Shown: piece after piece, positions 23,025 to 33,924 of the stretch | Numbering within the stretch: position 1 is the first letter of the stretch | Layout: each line of letters begins with the position of its first letter | Assembly: GCF_003473485.1 (NCBI RefSeq) | Contig: NC_053042.1 | Span: 49,873,762-49,937,761 of the forward strand | DNA from: Medicago truncatula | Taxonomy: Eukaryota > Streptophyta > Magnoliopsida > Fabales > Fabaceae | Direction: 5' to 3' | DNA length: 64,000 nt | The notes under the pieces: generated by a model | What the model was told of the DNA's origin: nothing | The model's database searches: none | The model's input: only the letters and a program-made list of their open reading frames with translations | Translations under genes and position numbers: made by a program

Positions 23025-25188
23025 TTACAACCAGAAACTCAGAACAAATCCTAGAATCACTAATATTAGCCATTTCTGAGCACTTACTTTATATGAAGAA
23101 GCAGCATCATTGCACAAATTAAACCCATACCATGTATCCCTGGGAATGAAAGTGTTGTAATAGAAAGTTACAGGCTCTCCACTATAACCATTGATTTTCA
23201 CACTTTCAGGTTTCCAACCACTCGAGCCAGATCTATAGAGGTACACATAGCATATCTGATATGCACATGGACCATTTATCTGAAATGTATCTGAAGAACA
23301 GCTCTCAAATGTACCAGAAGATGGATCATCCAGTCTTGGAGCATATATCTGATAGCAAGTGGAAGGGGAAAAAATGAATTTTCAATTATATAAAATAAAA
23401 CCTTCCTTAGTTAGCAAGATGCATAAAGAAAACGAGGGTTTTTCTAGTCAGATTCTACTTTGAGTTTGTTCTATGCAATTTACAAACAGTCTCAAGCCAT
23501 GGATCTGTTTGTTCGGTGAATTTGCCAGACTCATCTTTCGGACAAGATCGTTTTATACACCAAATCTTTGCAGATAGAGTCATTACATGTTAACAAAAAG
23601 CAAGCAAGATTCTATACTTAATGCTTGTAAACTATAAAAAAAAGCTTTGTAGTTTGTCCGTTAGAGGTTCCAACTTAATCTCGGCCATCAAAAACAAAGC
23701 ATGTGTTAGAATGTATGATAGAGGCTGGATCAGAAAATATATTCTTTAAGGAATGAATGAGCAGATAGAGTTGCTACAGTTGACAAAAAGCAAGCAAAAT
23801 TCCATACTTATCTTGTTCTTAGGATTTTATTTCGGGCCAACTCAACCCTATAAAACCAGCCTGTAAGGTGAATGATGTCTCCTACTTAGGAACACACACC
23901 TCCCTCACCCCCGATAGCGATTAGTGGATCTGGGATAAATTCTAATATCATCTTAGAACTTTAGGTTGGGTCTAATTCAAACCTACAAAACTGGCTTGGC
24001 TTGTAGGGTGCAGGATGACTCCTACTAATTAATACATTTTCAGACCATATTTCATCCAATTTGAGACTTTCAACAATTGTAAACAATAAAACGAAGTGAG
24101 TTAAAGGTTCCAACTTAATCTTCGCTCAAAGTAACAAACAAAAAAGAAGTCAGTGTTAGAATGTGATAGTAACCAAATCAGAAAAAATAAATTCTTTATT
24201 GGATGAATGAACATTGAACAAACCCCTCAATATTCAAGATATCCAAGATTCTCCCTAGTCCCAATTCTTCTAATCCTCACCAAATGACATATATACCTAA
24301 CTAATCAACTCAGCCGGCGTTACTTATCAAACTGTTAGCTTTCCCATACACAACAGCAGCAGCTATTTGTGCAGTTTAGAGCATATAAGCAATATATATA
24401 GACCAATGGCATGTTTGGATTAGGCTTATTTTAGTTTATCTACTGGCAAAAGCACCTGCAAGACTGTTTGGAAAAACATACAACTTATGACATGTTCATA
24501 AGTTGTTTTCAGGTTATTTTCATAAGCTCTCCAAGATAGCTTATGTGGATACTTTAAAGCTTATGCAAAAGAAATTTAACTTTATTTTATCTTTTGTTAT
24601 AAAAATAGCCTATACATTAGTGCATATCATGATTAACACTTATACTATAAGCTGAAAATTAAGCTGTGTATCCAAACAAGACTTAAGTATGATTTTATTA
24701 ATTAAAACTCCCACAAATGAAATAGAAACAAGGCGCCTAAAAAACGTTAAGAGGACTAAAAAGTGTGATTTTATTTATAGAGACTAAAAACGAAATCCAA
24801 AAAAGCAATAAAAATAGATAGAGAAATGAAAGAAAACCTGGTTTCCATAAGCATCTCCAAAAGCAATACTAATTTGATCCGAGGTATACCTAGGAGACGA
24901 ACAACTAGTTGATATAACAACAAAGTAAGAACAACTTCCCGCATTCTTCATCTATAAAACAAACAAATTCAAAAACTCTTGATCTTCAATATTATGCATA
25001 AACGAGAAAATAATAATAATAATAATAACAAAAAAGGGTTTTTATATATTTATTACCTGAATATAACTGATATTGAAGGATTCATTGGCATGAGGCAGAA
25101 GAGAAACAGATTGAGACTCTGACACTGAGCCTGAAAGGGTTAATCGAAAGGTTAACGAGAGTAAAAGAAGGAGAAGAAGCTCTTTCAT
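23025..25188 (-). CDS. ATS3: Embryo-specific protein ATS3-like (PLAT/LH2 fold), secreted
   Basis: Exons are 25188-25057, 24951-24838 and 23348-23025, phase-0 junctions, about 189 residues. An N-terminal signal peptide (MKELLLLLLLSL, cleavage about residue 20-24) sends it to the secretory path. The ATS3 domain follows: NISYIQ, SCSYFVVISTSCSSPRYTSD, QISIAFGDAYGNQ, the Cys-rich CAYQICYVYLYRSG, KINGYSGEPVTFYYN and WYGFNLC. Paired Cys residues suggest disulphides. ATS3 proteins are known as seed/embryo-expressed; their biochemical role is not settled. The last exon read through to the stop adds a hydrophobic tail WLILVILGFVLSFWL, which could be a membrane or GPI-signal segment. A good donor AAA|GTAAGTGC just before that tail leaves room for an alternative end. 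Intron 2 is 1.5 kb and hosts a MITE. Confidence 0.9.
24410..24690. mobile_element. MITE in ATS3 intron 2 (GTTTGG family)
   Basis: The ends GCATGTTTGGATTAGGCTTA and GCTGTGTATCCAAACAAGAC form a short inverted repeat. The interior shares GTTTATCTACTGGCAAAAGC and TTATCTTTTGTTATA with the RH7 intron 1 element. Confidence 0.6.
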
Positions 25189-25431
25189 CGTTTTTTTTTT
25201 TTATGAGGAAGAAAGTTAACGGGTTATGTGAAGTTGAATGGGTTTCGATGATGACTTCGCGTGATGCAGAGGCAGAAGGAGAAGTATCGACAACCAAGGA
25301 AGATGGCAAATTTGTCTTTATCACTTTGTCCACGAGTTGCACGTGTAATACATATCAATTTTTTTTTTTATATTCACTTCATCCTTTAAATCCATTTGTG
25401 TATCAATTTTTAAGTTTTAAATTTATAATTC

Positions 25432-26223
25432 GGTGGATTTTAGGGTGAGGGATCAATCAAGTCCTTCACCGGTGAAGCACATAAAAATTACCATCAGATT
25501 AAATCAGCGGTTCAGATTTGTTGATATTATAAATGAGAACTACAATACATCTCCACACATAATTCTAGCACTATGTCTTCTTCATTTGATTCTTTTCTAA
25601 CTTGCTAAAATTTGCAAAACTACTCAAGGAAAATCTAAATTATATGAAGAAAAAAAATTAATTTTGCAACCAATTAACTTTAGAAGAACAAAAGTTGTAT
25701 ATTGGTTGGGACTATATATGGTTCTTATGCCCTTTTGGCTTTTATATATACCTACTTCTCTTGTTGTGGTGATAATGAAAAGATGGTTTAGGAAATCTAT
25801 TCAATTTTAACCTCTAATCGATCTGTTATGCTAAAACCATGAAAAACAAAACAAAGAAGCAACCAATGCTTAATTAAGTAAAACGCAGCCATATTCATAA
25901 TTAAATTACATATCCATGGTGTTGTTTATGCTAATCTACCAATGGTTCTATTTCCTTCATCTAAACACTAAACTTGAGAGAGGATCAGACGACTCACATG
26001 AAAGATAGATTATTTTGTTAGAAAAGTTTTGATTTGCAGCAAGAATCTTCCACGGAATTTGGTGGGTTGGAGAGGACAGGGAAGATATAATGCAGGATTG
26101 TGTGTGGAAATTTGTTAATGTTCTCATTTTTAATATCAACAAATTTAATCCGCTCATTAAATTTAACGGCGCTTTTTACATCCTCCACCGGTGAGGGACT
26201 TGATTGAGTCTTCAGAATCCACC
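25432..26223. mobile_element. MULE-type MITE with about 150-bp inverted repeats
   Basis: The left arm begins GGTGGATTTTAGGG and contains CAATCAAGTCCTTCACCGGTG and GATTTGTTGATATTA. The right arm mirrors it and ends CCGGTGAGGGACTTGATTG, then AATCCACC. An exact 9-bp duplication TTATAATTC lies at 25423-25431 and 26224-26232. The interior of about 500 bp encodes nothing recognisable. It inserted just upstream of ATS3, about 240 bp from its start codon. Confidence 0.88.
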
Positions 26224-26644
26224 TTATAATTCATATGTAAATGTAGATTTATATTTTTGAAAATACATATGCAAAGGATCAAAATGACATGAAAAAAAAA
26301 ATTATTTGAAATTAAGTTAAAGATCAAGAAAGTAATTTTGCCTACTCTGATTTTAAATAAATCACCAACTCGTCTTATGAAATTGTAGAGTTCGAGCAAT
26401 TATATTCTTGAAATTCATGAATAAGTAGAAGAGACCTTCATTAAAAATTATGTCCATCAACTTACCCTTATGGAGTACCATATCAAGTACTTATTGTTAA
26501 ATTAGTTCTTACAAGTTAAAAGAATGGTCAAATTGTTCAATGCCATTCGAAATGGAGGTCTTTTTTTTTGTTGCCTATTTGTAAATTTCAAAGGGTATAA
26601 ATGTTTAGCCACTACAATTTTAAAGGGTAAATTGGTGATTTTCT

Positions 26645-28767
26645 CATTGAACAAAGGTTAACATTCTTGTCAGCTTCATCGTACTGAACTAGTCATCTCC
26701 ATTGAAGCATCATGCAGCTATGTTCCCATATTGAACAAATAGTAGGCTTCACCAAATGTTCCCAACCCAGTTGCCCCCACGACCTCTACCACCATCGTTG
26801 GAAAACCTATCACTTGAAAATCTACCATTCCTGCCACAACCTGAAAACCTACTACCGCCACCACGGCCACTACCATCACCAAATCTAACCCCTCTTGATT
26901 GATCTCTCTGTTGCAGACGCGGCAATTCTTTCAACACCTTTAATCTTACATATGAAGCATCTTCCTTACCTGAAGAACAAATATGATAGAGTTAAAAATA
27001 TAAATAAAATAAAAACAAAATGTCCAACTATACTCTTTACAAGTGATGATTCAAGCGAAATTCTCTACCAGCAAGATATGTATCTAAATCTTCGGCTGCT
27101 ACATCAAAAACAACACCATTTCCATCTGCAGTGATAGTAAGACCTTTCACAGCCTCAACCTTCTATTCAGGCAAAAACCTCCTCAAGATTTTATATGCAA
27201 AACTGATAACAGTAGATGAAAGAGCAAGTCAGACAAGTTGAAAGGGTTCCTACAACTGATAATTGTGCAGAGTACATAATGAAACTCAGACACGCATGCA
27301 GAATTATAATATCATGAAAAATAATCCTAGTTTTAAGTTATACTGATTAAAGCTAAATGTATAAGCCATAATTTGTAACCACCAGGGTCTAGCAAAGGTG
27401 GTTGGTGCACAATGTGTGAGTGTTGTAAATTTCAGATATTGAGTTCAACTCCTACTGGTAAAAAAAAATGACATAATATGTAAGTTTGTAACCAAATTCC
27501 TTTGTAAAGTTCTTACGTTGGGGTAAAGATATGGTTTTCTGTTCTCGAGAAGTAATGTAACATAGTTCTCCATAGAAGTGAGAAGAGATCTTTTTTTGAT
27601 GTCAGTATAACCTTGCAGATTACATGATAAACCTCTCATAAAAGAAAATTAGAAAGAAAAAAAAAAACATGAAGGATATGGTATTTTTTTTTTTAAATAA
27701 TTGCAAAGAAAATAATGGAGAAAATGAGGAAGAAAATTGACTAACAACAACCTTGGCAAGAGCCTTTGCAAATAAATCAACAACTGATAAACCGGAGTTA
27801 TTCAAAAGCTCCTCAGCAGCAGACTTGAATGCAGGAATTACACTGCACTTATGACATATTTTAAGAGCAAAATACAGCATTAAACAAAATAGGCAAATAA
27901 AAACATACCTATCAGACACCTGCATAATCATTTATGCAGCTTCTCTGCCAACAGCTTTGGCAATATCATTGGCTTGAGGGGCAGATTAATGTTCAAATTT
28001 AACACCTGACTCTCTATTTTAGGTATATTTGACCTCCTTGGATCATAAAGCATAACAACAACTCCAGTGTTACCTAAAAATGGAAAGAAAGAATAAAATG
28101 TTGTATAACCCAAAATTTTATAACCGCAATGTAAAACAATAGTAAAATCTCATGGATACCTGCACTTCCTGTGCGCCCAGAACGATGGATATTGGCTTTT
28201 ACGTCCCTTGGAGGTTCACACTAAATCAAGTACAAATATCAGCATATAATGTCGTGATGAATTTACCAACGATCCATAGTATCGCATGCATAAGCATCAA
28301 AAAGTACCTGAATAATTAACTGAACATCATTAATATACAGATCCTGCGCTGCCACAACGTGGCAACTAATGTCATGAATTTCCCAGACCTGAAGCCAGAC
28401 AAAGTAGCCTGCCAGTGACAGGATACAATCAAAAGAGAAAATTGAAAAAAAGAAACATATCAAGTTCATAAGTATTCTGAAGTTTCAACTATAACAAAAT
28501 TCATTAATATCTCACCTCACGTTGTGCTTGCTGAATGTCACCATTGAGAGCTCTTGCTCCATGCAACAACTCTGCAAGCTGAGATGCTGATTCCTTTGTC
28601 TCAGTAAATATAATTGTTTGACCTTCACTGAATTAGAACAGTGTAGCAAAACAATCAAGATTTAAATTCCACAAGAAGATTTATCTTATGTGAATATAAT
28701 CAAAAATCGAATCATTAAATCACCTGCTGTAACATCGAATAATGTCTGGGATAAGTTGGGACCTAGC
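26645..28767 (-). pseudogene. Partial, decayed duplicate of RH7 (exons 6-14)
   Basis: This stretch aligns over its whole length with 16965-19135, from beyond the RH7 stop codon through most of exon 6, including introns. Identity is roughly nine in ten bases by eye. The last exon still reads as an RGG tail ([18 protein letters not shown]...). Other exons are broken: a TAG in the exon 13 copy (CCTGAATAGAAG), a TAA in the exon 10 copy (GCTGCATAAATG), a one-base gain in the exon 12 copy and a deletion in motif V of the exon 8 copy. The helicase core with motifs I-III is absent. It is a truncated DNA-level duplication, not a retrocopy. Confidence 0.93.
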
Positions 28768-30072
28768 TTTGATTTAACCACGGTTGCCTGTAACGTTGGT
28801 TATGATCGTAATAGCCTGCTGAATTTAAATTTGATGGTTAGGTTTTTTGGTTTCTGATGGTTTCATGTAATAATATGCACTTATGTCTTGGTGGCTACTG
28901 AATTGCACAAAATTATGGCCTCGGTGCCTATAAATTGGCCTGCATTCTAAGTTTTTCTCATCATTGTACACACATAGAAGCTCATGCAATCTTGTTCTTG
29001 TATTTTCAATGAAATGTCTACTTTCCATACTTCTTGTTTCCTCTTTATTTTGTTTAAGGTCATCACTCTAATGAGTGAGTAGTTCTCTTCCTGTCTTGAA
29101 ATTATCGAAGTAATCCAGTGATAAATCTTTCATAATTCCATTTATTTATTTTGTTATGGAGTTTCAAAGCATCTAATTCAATCTTATTATTGTTATGAAA
29201 CGTCTATGTATCGATTTATGCATCGAAATGAGAAGGTTGATGTTTAACTTTAACGATTCAACAAGAGCTTTGAAACATAAAATAGGCTAAAAGCTTTTGA
29301 GATGATATAGGGCAATAGCCCTTAATGGATTACAACAGTATAGCAACCATGATAATAGTTATCTTAGTTCACCTCATCTGTAGACTTTGATTTTCCATAA
29401 AAATATGAGGAATTGTGATTTGGTTTGTTTGCTTATGTTTGGAATCTAATAATTCCCATAAGCTTTTTATAAAGTGTATATTTTTCAAAATCATGATCAT
29501 CAAACCTTCAAATATTCAATCTTTTTGACTTAAACAACCTAAAAAAATACATTTGGTACTCACAAGTCCTTGTATAATCAATGTTTTTTTATCATGCAAT
29601 AAAACCATACATTTGTAGGCTTATCAAGTTTCTAGTCTCATTGTCGGAGACTTGTTGATATTATGGTATTTTTCTCAACTTTCTAGGCTAGAACTTTCTT
29701 TTTGATCTGCTTGATATTGATATTTGCACATTTTCATATGGAAATAGGAAATGAAAAGAAAACAATTACGTTAAAACAAACATATTTTTTAAATTTTGAA
29801 AATATGAAATGAAAATAGAAAATGTTTCCACAAGTCGGATGGTAATATGACATCTTCTAATTTATTCATACATCCTTTCTAATATGCGTGAAATAATCAA
29901 ATAGATCACTCATTTTAAAACGGTGAAGTTTTTTTGTTTACATGAACACATTTTTTTCTATAAGACATTGATAATCACATAACGCGCCACAACAAAGTAT
30001 TTACAAAACTAAAACATTTACCGCACTTATATATTACAACCACTATATTTGAGCACTTCATATTTTCTTACA

Positions 30073-30202
30073 TCTATTCTACGCCTCATATAATCTATTT
30101 TTCTTTCTTACAATCACATCATCAATTTATCACATAATCTATTCTACGCTTCATATAATCTATTTTTCTCTCTTACAATTACATCATCAATTTATCACAT
30201 AA
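30073..30202. repeat. 65-bp tandem duplication, two units
   Basis: Units 30073-30137 and 30138-30202 both begin TCTATTCTACGC and end CAATTTATCACATAA, with about four differences. Confidence 0.9.
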
Positions 30203-30258
30203 TTGTCTCTCATTTCTTTCTCCATCAAATTGCATACTACCATATGAGTGTACACCAA

Positions 30259-30362
30259 ACATGAATCTATTTAGTAAGATTCTCTAAAATTAATAAAGTG
30301 TAAAGTGAAAACATGAATCTATTTAGTAAGATTCTCTAAAATTAATAAAGTGAAAAGTGAAA
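30259..30362. repeat. 52-bp tandem duplication, two units
   Basis: Units 30259-30310 and 30311-30362 both begin ACATGAATCTATTTAG and differ by about one base, so the event looks recent. Confidence 0.92.
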
Positions 30363-30582
30363 AAATAAGAGGTATTAATGTAATAAATTCATGATTTGTT
30401 ATGTCGTATATACAATGTCAATCTTTAATTTGTTAATTATCGTTCAATATTACTCATTTTACCCTTTAATATTAGTTGTATACACTCTAGAGGAGTTGGA
30501 TCCTAATGATATAGATTCACTTGTACAAATTGCATGACATGCCTCAAACAAAGGTTCACCAAACATGCTACTAATACTATTT

Positions 30583-30968
30583 TATTTTAGTTTTGAAATA
30601 ACGCATATTCATTAATTACCTTAGCATAGGATGTGCAAAAGGCAAACTGATACAACACAGATAGCGCACAGCCAATATAGGAGAGAAAAGAGGCACAGGA
30701 ATCCAAATTCCAAACTACCAGTACCGAACAAAAAAGAAAAGAAAAATTAACACAGTGAAGGCCAAAATACAAGGCCACAGAACCCCAAGACACACAGCCA
30801 GCACAAACAGCCGAAACAGCAGCTAAGCACCATCTTACCACACCCAATCAGACCTCCCAAAGCAGTCACCTCACCTCCGCCTTATGCACTCTCTCGGATT
30901 CCAACACCACTCGTAGAAAAGGCATGAAGCAATTCTTAAGACCAACACCAAGACACCGCCTTGATGTC
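30583..30968 (-). mobile_element. LINE 3' end fragment
   Basis: The minus strand reads as the C-terminal/3'-untranslated segment seen in other legume LINEs, with a frame (30587-30847) ending SVLYQFAFCTSYAKVINEYA. The 3' end is A-rich (AAACTAAAATAAAA in minus orientation). Similar words flank it, GCTACTAATACTATT on the left and GCACTAATGCTATT on the right, a possible imperfect target duplication. Confidence 0.5.
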
Positions 30969-31235
30969 ATGCACTAATGCTATTATTATACACCATACTA
31001 GTATATCAATATCCATAAATGTATAACGACCCATTGTTGGAAAAAAAGAATCACAATATCAATTCATCAATATATGGTACATCCTATATAAATAAAATAA
31101 ATCCCGACAAGCAAAGACAAAAAACTCTAACCTATCAAATTTATGTGAAACAACCATGTTGTATCCTTATTTATATATTTATTCATTCTTTTTTATTCTT
31201 TTTATCTAAATCTAACAATGCATTTTACCACATTC

Positions 31236-32741
31236 TCATTTCCACTTATGAAACCCAGGTTGTAGTTGTTCCTTGAACCTTGTTAACACCCCTTCAGTAG
31301 CATAATCAAAAGCATCTTTAACACCTTCAATCCCTTCATTATGTTTTGCATAAACCATCCTTGGAATATACTCAATCACTTTCTCCCTCATTTTCCTAAC
31401 CTCTTCTTTCGTGAAACTCTCAAGCACCGCTTTCACGGATGTCCCGTTTTTAACCGCGTTCCGGTCAATATAAACCGAGTAACTCCCCGGTTCTTCCGGT
31501 AAAAACCACTGATACTGTAAATACGCCGTTCGCCGCCAGAAAAAAACCGGTATGGAACCAGCCACCATACAATCGAAAATCGACCGCCGCGTGAAACTAT
31601 CCCCTCTCGGCTGCAAACAAAAATCCGAATCAAGAAAAGTTTCAGTGATCGCCGATGTTCCATTTGCACACTTTGAACCACCGCAGTCTACAGCGTGGCA
31701 CGAGCCACCAGAGTTACGACATTGATTCAACAAAACTGCTCTGAAATCGTTCCGGAAACTGCGGCGAGGAGCTCCGGCGAAGCAGAAGAGTGATTTACGG
31801 CGGCGATTACGGACGAAGCTCTGCCAGCGAGTAATGTCGGAAAATGAACTAGGGTGGAATCCAGTGGGGTAAGGTATACCGATATCGAAATAGTCCCATG
31901 GATTACGCTCTATCAGAAGGCGAGTGATGTTTCTTAACCCTGGCTTGTAGATGCAACTAGAACCCCAATCTTCATCTTTGGAACGACGAAAATCCCATGT
32001 GATGCGCCCCATTGTAATGAAGTGATCCCAACCGTTTGATTCTTTGTAATACGGTTGTTCATTAAGCCATATCAACATCTTTTCGCAGTGACTATCGCGA
32101 TCCTTCGCGGTGGAGGTGTTCATCCATAAGTATTTTCCCACTGCGAGTCCAACGTAGAATGGAACATAGAACCCCGCAGCGGATTCGGGTTCCATGGTTC
32201 TGCACTTGTGGTTTAGCATACGGTTGTGGAAGATGATTTCTGAAACGAATTGGTCTGTCCAGTACCACGATGGAAGGAGATTCTCCGGCACGATTCCGGC
32301 GAGTCCGGTTGCGATTTCTCCTAATCCATCGTTGGAGAGAGCGTTGCAGCGAGAACTCCAGGGATTGAGATTATCGCAATTATCTAGGATTTCTTGGTTG
32401 AAGAATTTCGGTAAATCATAAACGAAAATTCTACCGGAGCTGCACTCATCGCTGTTTATAGTGGGAATAGAATCCAATACAGTGTAGTTTTGAATTCTTC
32501 TTCCACCATCAACTACGGCGAGACGAGTGGGGAAGTTGTGGTGAGGGGCGGGAATTGAGGCAGGGAATCTACGGAGGTTGAAGAAGAGGAGGATCTGGAT
32601 GAAGACGAAGATGAGGAAAATCCATGCTCGTGGATTTTGAAGGTTGAAAAGTGATTGAAATGTGGTTTTGAAGGAGGTTTTGGTGGTGGAGAGTTTGAAC
32701 GGTTGTGATTCCGGCGAGTGGGGAGGTGATTTAGGAAGCAT
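31236..32741 (-). CDS. Xyloglucan galactosyltransferase, GT47 exostosin family (XLT2/MUR3-like)
   Basis: Single-exon, 501-residue type II Golgi membrane glycosyltransferase. By family it transfers galactose from UDP-galactose onto xylosyl side chains of xyloglucan for the cell wall. Residues about 39-56 (AWIFLIFVFIQILLFFNL) form the signal anchor after a short cytosolic tail. The exostosin domain runs from about 98 (CSSGRIFVYDLPKFF) to about 450. Recognisable segments include NDGLGEIATGLAGIVPENL, SWYWTDQFVSEIIFHNRML, FYVPFYVGLAVGKYLW, WDHFITMGRITWDFRR, IPYPTGFHP and the conserved nucleotide-sugar region DFCLQPRGDSFTRRSIFDCM followed by AGSIPVFFW. Length and motif spacing fit XLT2 better than the longer MUR3. 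The start is the first ATG of the frame and precedes a Pro/Ser-rich tail. The gene looks intact. Confidence 0.93.
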   Translation of the reverse strand: MLPKSPPHSPESQPFKLSTTKTSFKTTFQSLFNLQNPRAWIFLIFVFIQILLFFNLRRFPASIPAPHHNFPTRLAVVDGGRRIQNYTVLDSIPTINSDECSSGRIFVYDLPKFFNQEILDNCDNLNPWSSRCNALSNDGLGEIATGLAGIVPENLLPSWYWTDQFVSEIIFHNRMLNHKCRTMEPESAAGFYVPFYVGLAVGKYLWMNTSTAKDRDSHCEKMLIWLNEQPYYKESNGWDHFITMGRITWDFRRSKDEDWGSSCIYKPGLRNITRLLIERNPWDYFDIGIPYPTGFHPSSFSDITRWQSFVRNRRRKSLFCFAGAPRRSFRNDFRAVLLNQCRNSGGSCHAVDCGGSKCANGTSAITETFLDSDFCLQPRGDSFTRRSIFDCMVAGSIPVFFWRRTAYLQYQWFLPEEPGSYSVYIDRNAVKNGTSVKAVLESFTKEEVRKMREKVIEYIPRMVYAKHNEGIEGVKDAFDYATEGVLTRFKEQLQPGFHKWK

Positions 32742-32885
32742 GAGAAAGAAGAATAGAAGAAATTTCCGGCGAAATTGAACCGGAAATTTTGGTGGATTTT
32801 TTTTTGCAGGTGGAAAGTGTTTATGGTTTTGTGTGAAGATGGTGTAGTGGAAATGTGGCTATAGAGAAAAAGAAAGAATTTAACT

Positions 32886-32895
32886 GACACGTGTC
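32886..32895. promoter_or_regulatory. Palindromic G-box upstream of the GT47 gene
   Basis: GACACGTGTC is a perfect 10-bp palindrome with the CACGTG core, about 145 bp ahead of the start codon. A second related word, GACGCGTGGC, lies about 60 bp further upstream. G-boxes bind bZIP and bHLH factors; occupancy is not shown by the sequence. Confidence 0.55.
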
Positions 32896-33164
32896 TGGTA
32901 CTTTTACTGGCTGCAAGTGCAACCGACAAGTGATTCTTTGGAATCAGTTCTTAAAAGACGCGTGGCGGCTATAGTTGCGACTGTTGTGCCTTGATATAGG
33001 CTTTCTTATTTCTCTGCATGTTCTTTTTTTTTTTTATACAATTTCATTTTGTTTTGTTTGGTAGAGTTTAGAATAATAATTAAATAATAATTTTATTTTA
33101 ATGTCTTTTAGTCATTTTTATTTTATTATTACTTTTTAGTCAATTTTAATTTTCCTAAATCCCA

Positions 33165-33556
33165 AACAAGAGCAATTATCTATCGTTACCAACACACAAG
33201 ATGGGAAGCACCTCCCCCAAACTATTACAAAATCAATCGTGATGCTAACCTGAGTGTTGAAGGGCGTTGGGGGCTAGGCGTGGTCATCCGGGATTCCGAC
33301 GGTGATGTGATGGCAGCAGCAACGTGGGTTGAACGGAGAAGCAAAGAGGCACCGATGATAGAAGCTATATAGCTTGGTTTGGATTTCGCGTATCAATTGG
33401 GATTTCAGAACATAGTTGTTGAATCTGATTGTGAAGATGATAACAGCTTCTTGTTCAATAACTACAGGGTTAATTTAGCTAAGGGAATAGGACTTGGATA
33501 GATGATGTAATTTTCGTTAATATCATTTTCGTTTTATTCAAAAAAAAAAAAAAAAA
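33165..33556 (+). mobile_element. LINE 3' fragment with RNase H (RVT_3) domain and poly-A tail
   Basis: The plus strand encodes APPPNYYKINRDANLSVEGR, then WGLGVVIRDSDGDVMAAATW and a later NIVVESDCED, the RVT_3 RNase H fold found at the end of plant LINE polyproteins. The frame has a stop inside the domain. A pure A-run at 33540-33556 marks the 3' end, so this is a 5'-truncated retro-insert. CTAAATCC occurs near both ends and may be a remnant target duplication. Confidence 0.75.
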
Positions 33557-33924
33557 CTACTAAATCCAAGTGTTTTGAATCCTCCTAAAATAAGTTTTTT
33601 GTTTGAGGGGAAAATAAGTATTTTAATCATTCCAGTCAAAAATATATATTTTAATTATTTGTCTATTTTTTCTTCAAAAAGAATATTTCTCTATTTTATC
33701 TCATAATCACAGTATTTGACTCTTTTTTTTTTTTTTAAGAAGACTATTAATTTGACGATATCAATTAATTATACAACTTTTTTTGACAAACAACTATACA
33801 ACTTTTTTTTTTGACAAACAATTATACAACTTATTAGTATGTATGTTTTTTTTACAAGAATATTAGTATGTGATATGTTGTTACAAGTTTTTTTTTTTTT
33901 TAATTTTTCAGATGTTCTAAGTTT

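Larger units (their letters stand above)
28768..30582. other. Spacer with promoter-like block and two tandem duplications
   Basis: From 28768 the homology to RH7 stops abruptly. A stretch at about 28768-29040 has a TATA-like CTATAAATT at about 28929 and leader-like sequence but no assigned gene. A 65-bp tandem duplication lies at 30073-30202 and a 52-bp one at 30259-30362. No gene seen. Confidence 0.5.

Noticed and set aside
25203-25448. 81-codon plus-strand frame at the ATS3 5' end
   Set aside because: It reads antisense to the ATS3 leader and promoter and continues into a MULE MITE; no coding signal.
28768-29060. Solo LTR of a retroelement
   Set aside because: A TATA-like box and leader-like sequence are present, but no TG...CA ends, no flanking duplication and no primer-binding site could be found.
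32513-32929. 138-codon minus-strand open frame rich in Ser and Pro
   Set aside because: It overlaps the N-terminal part of the GT47 gene in another frame; Ser runs reflect low-complexity sequence.
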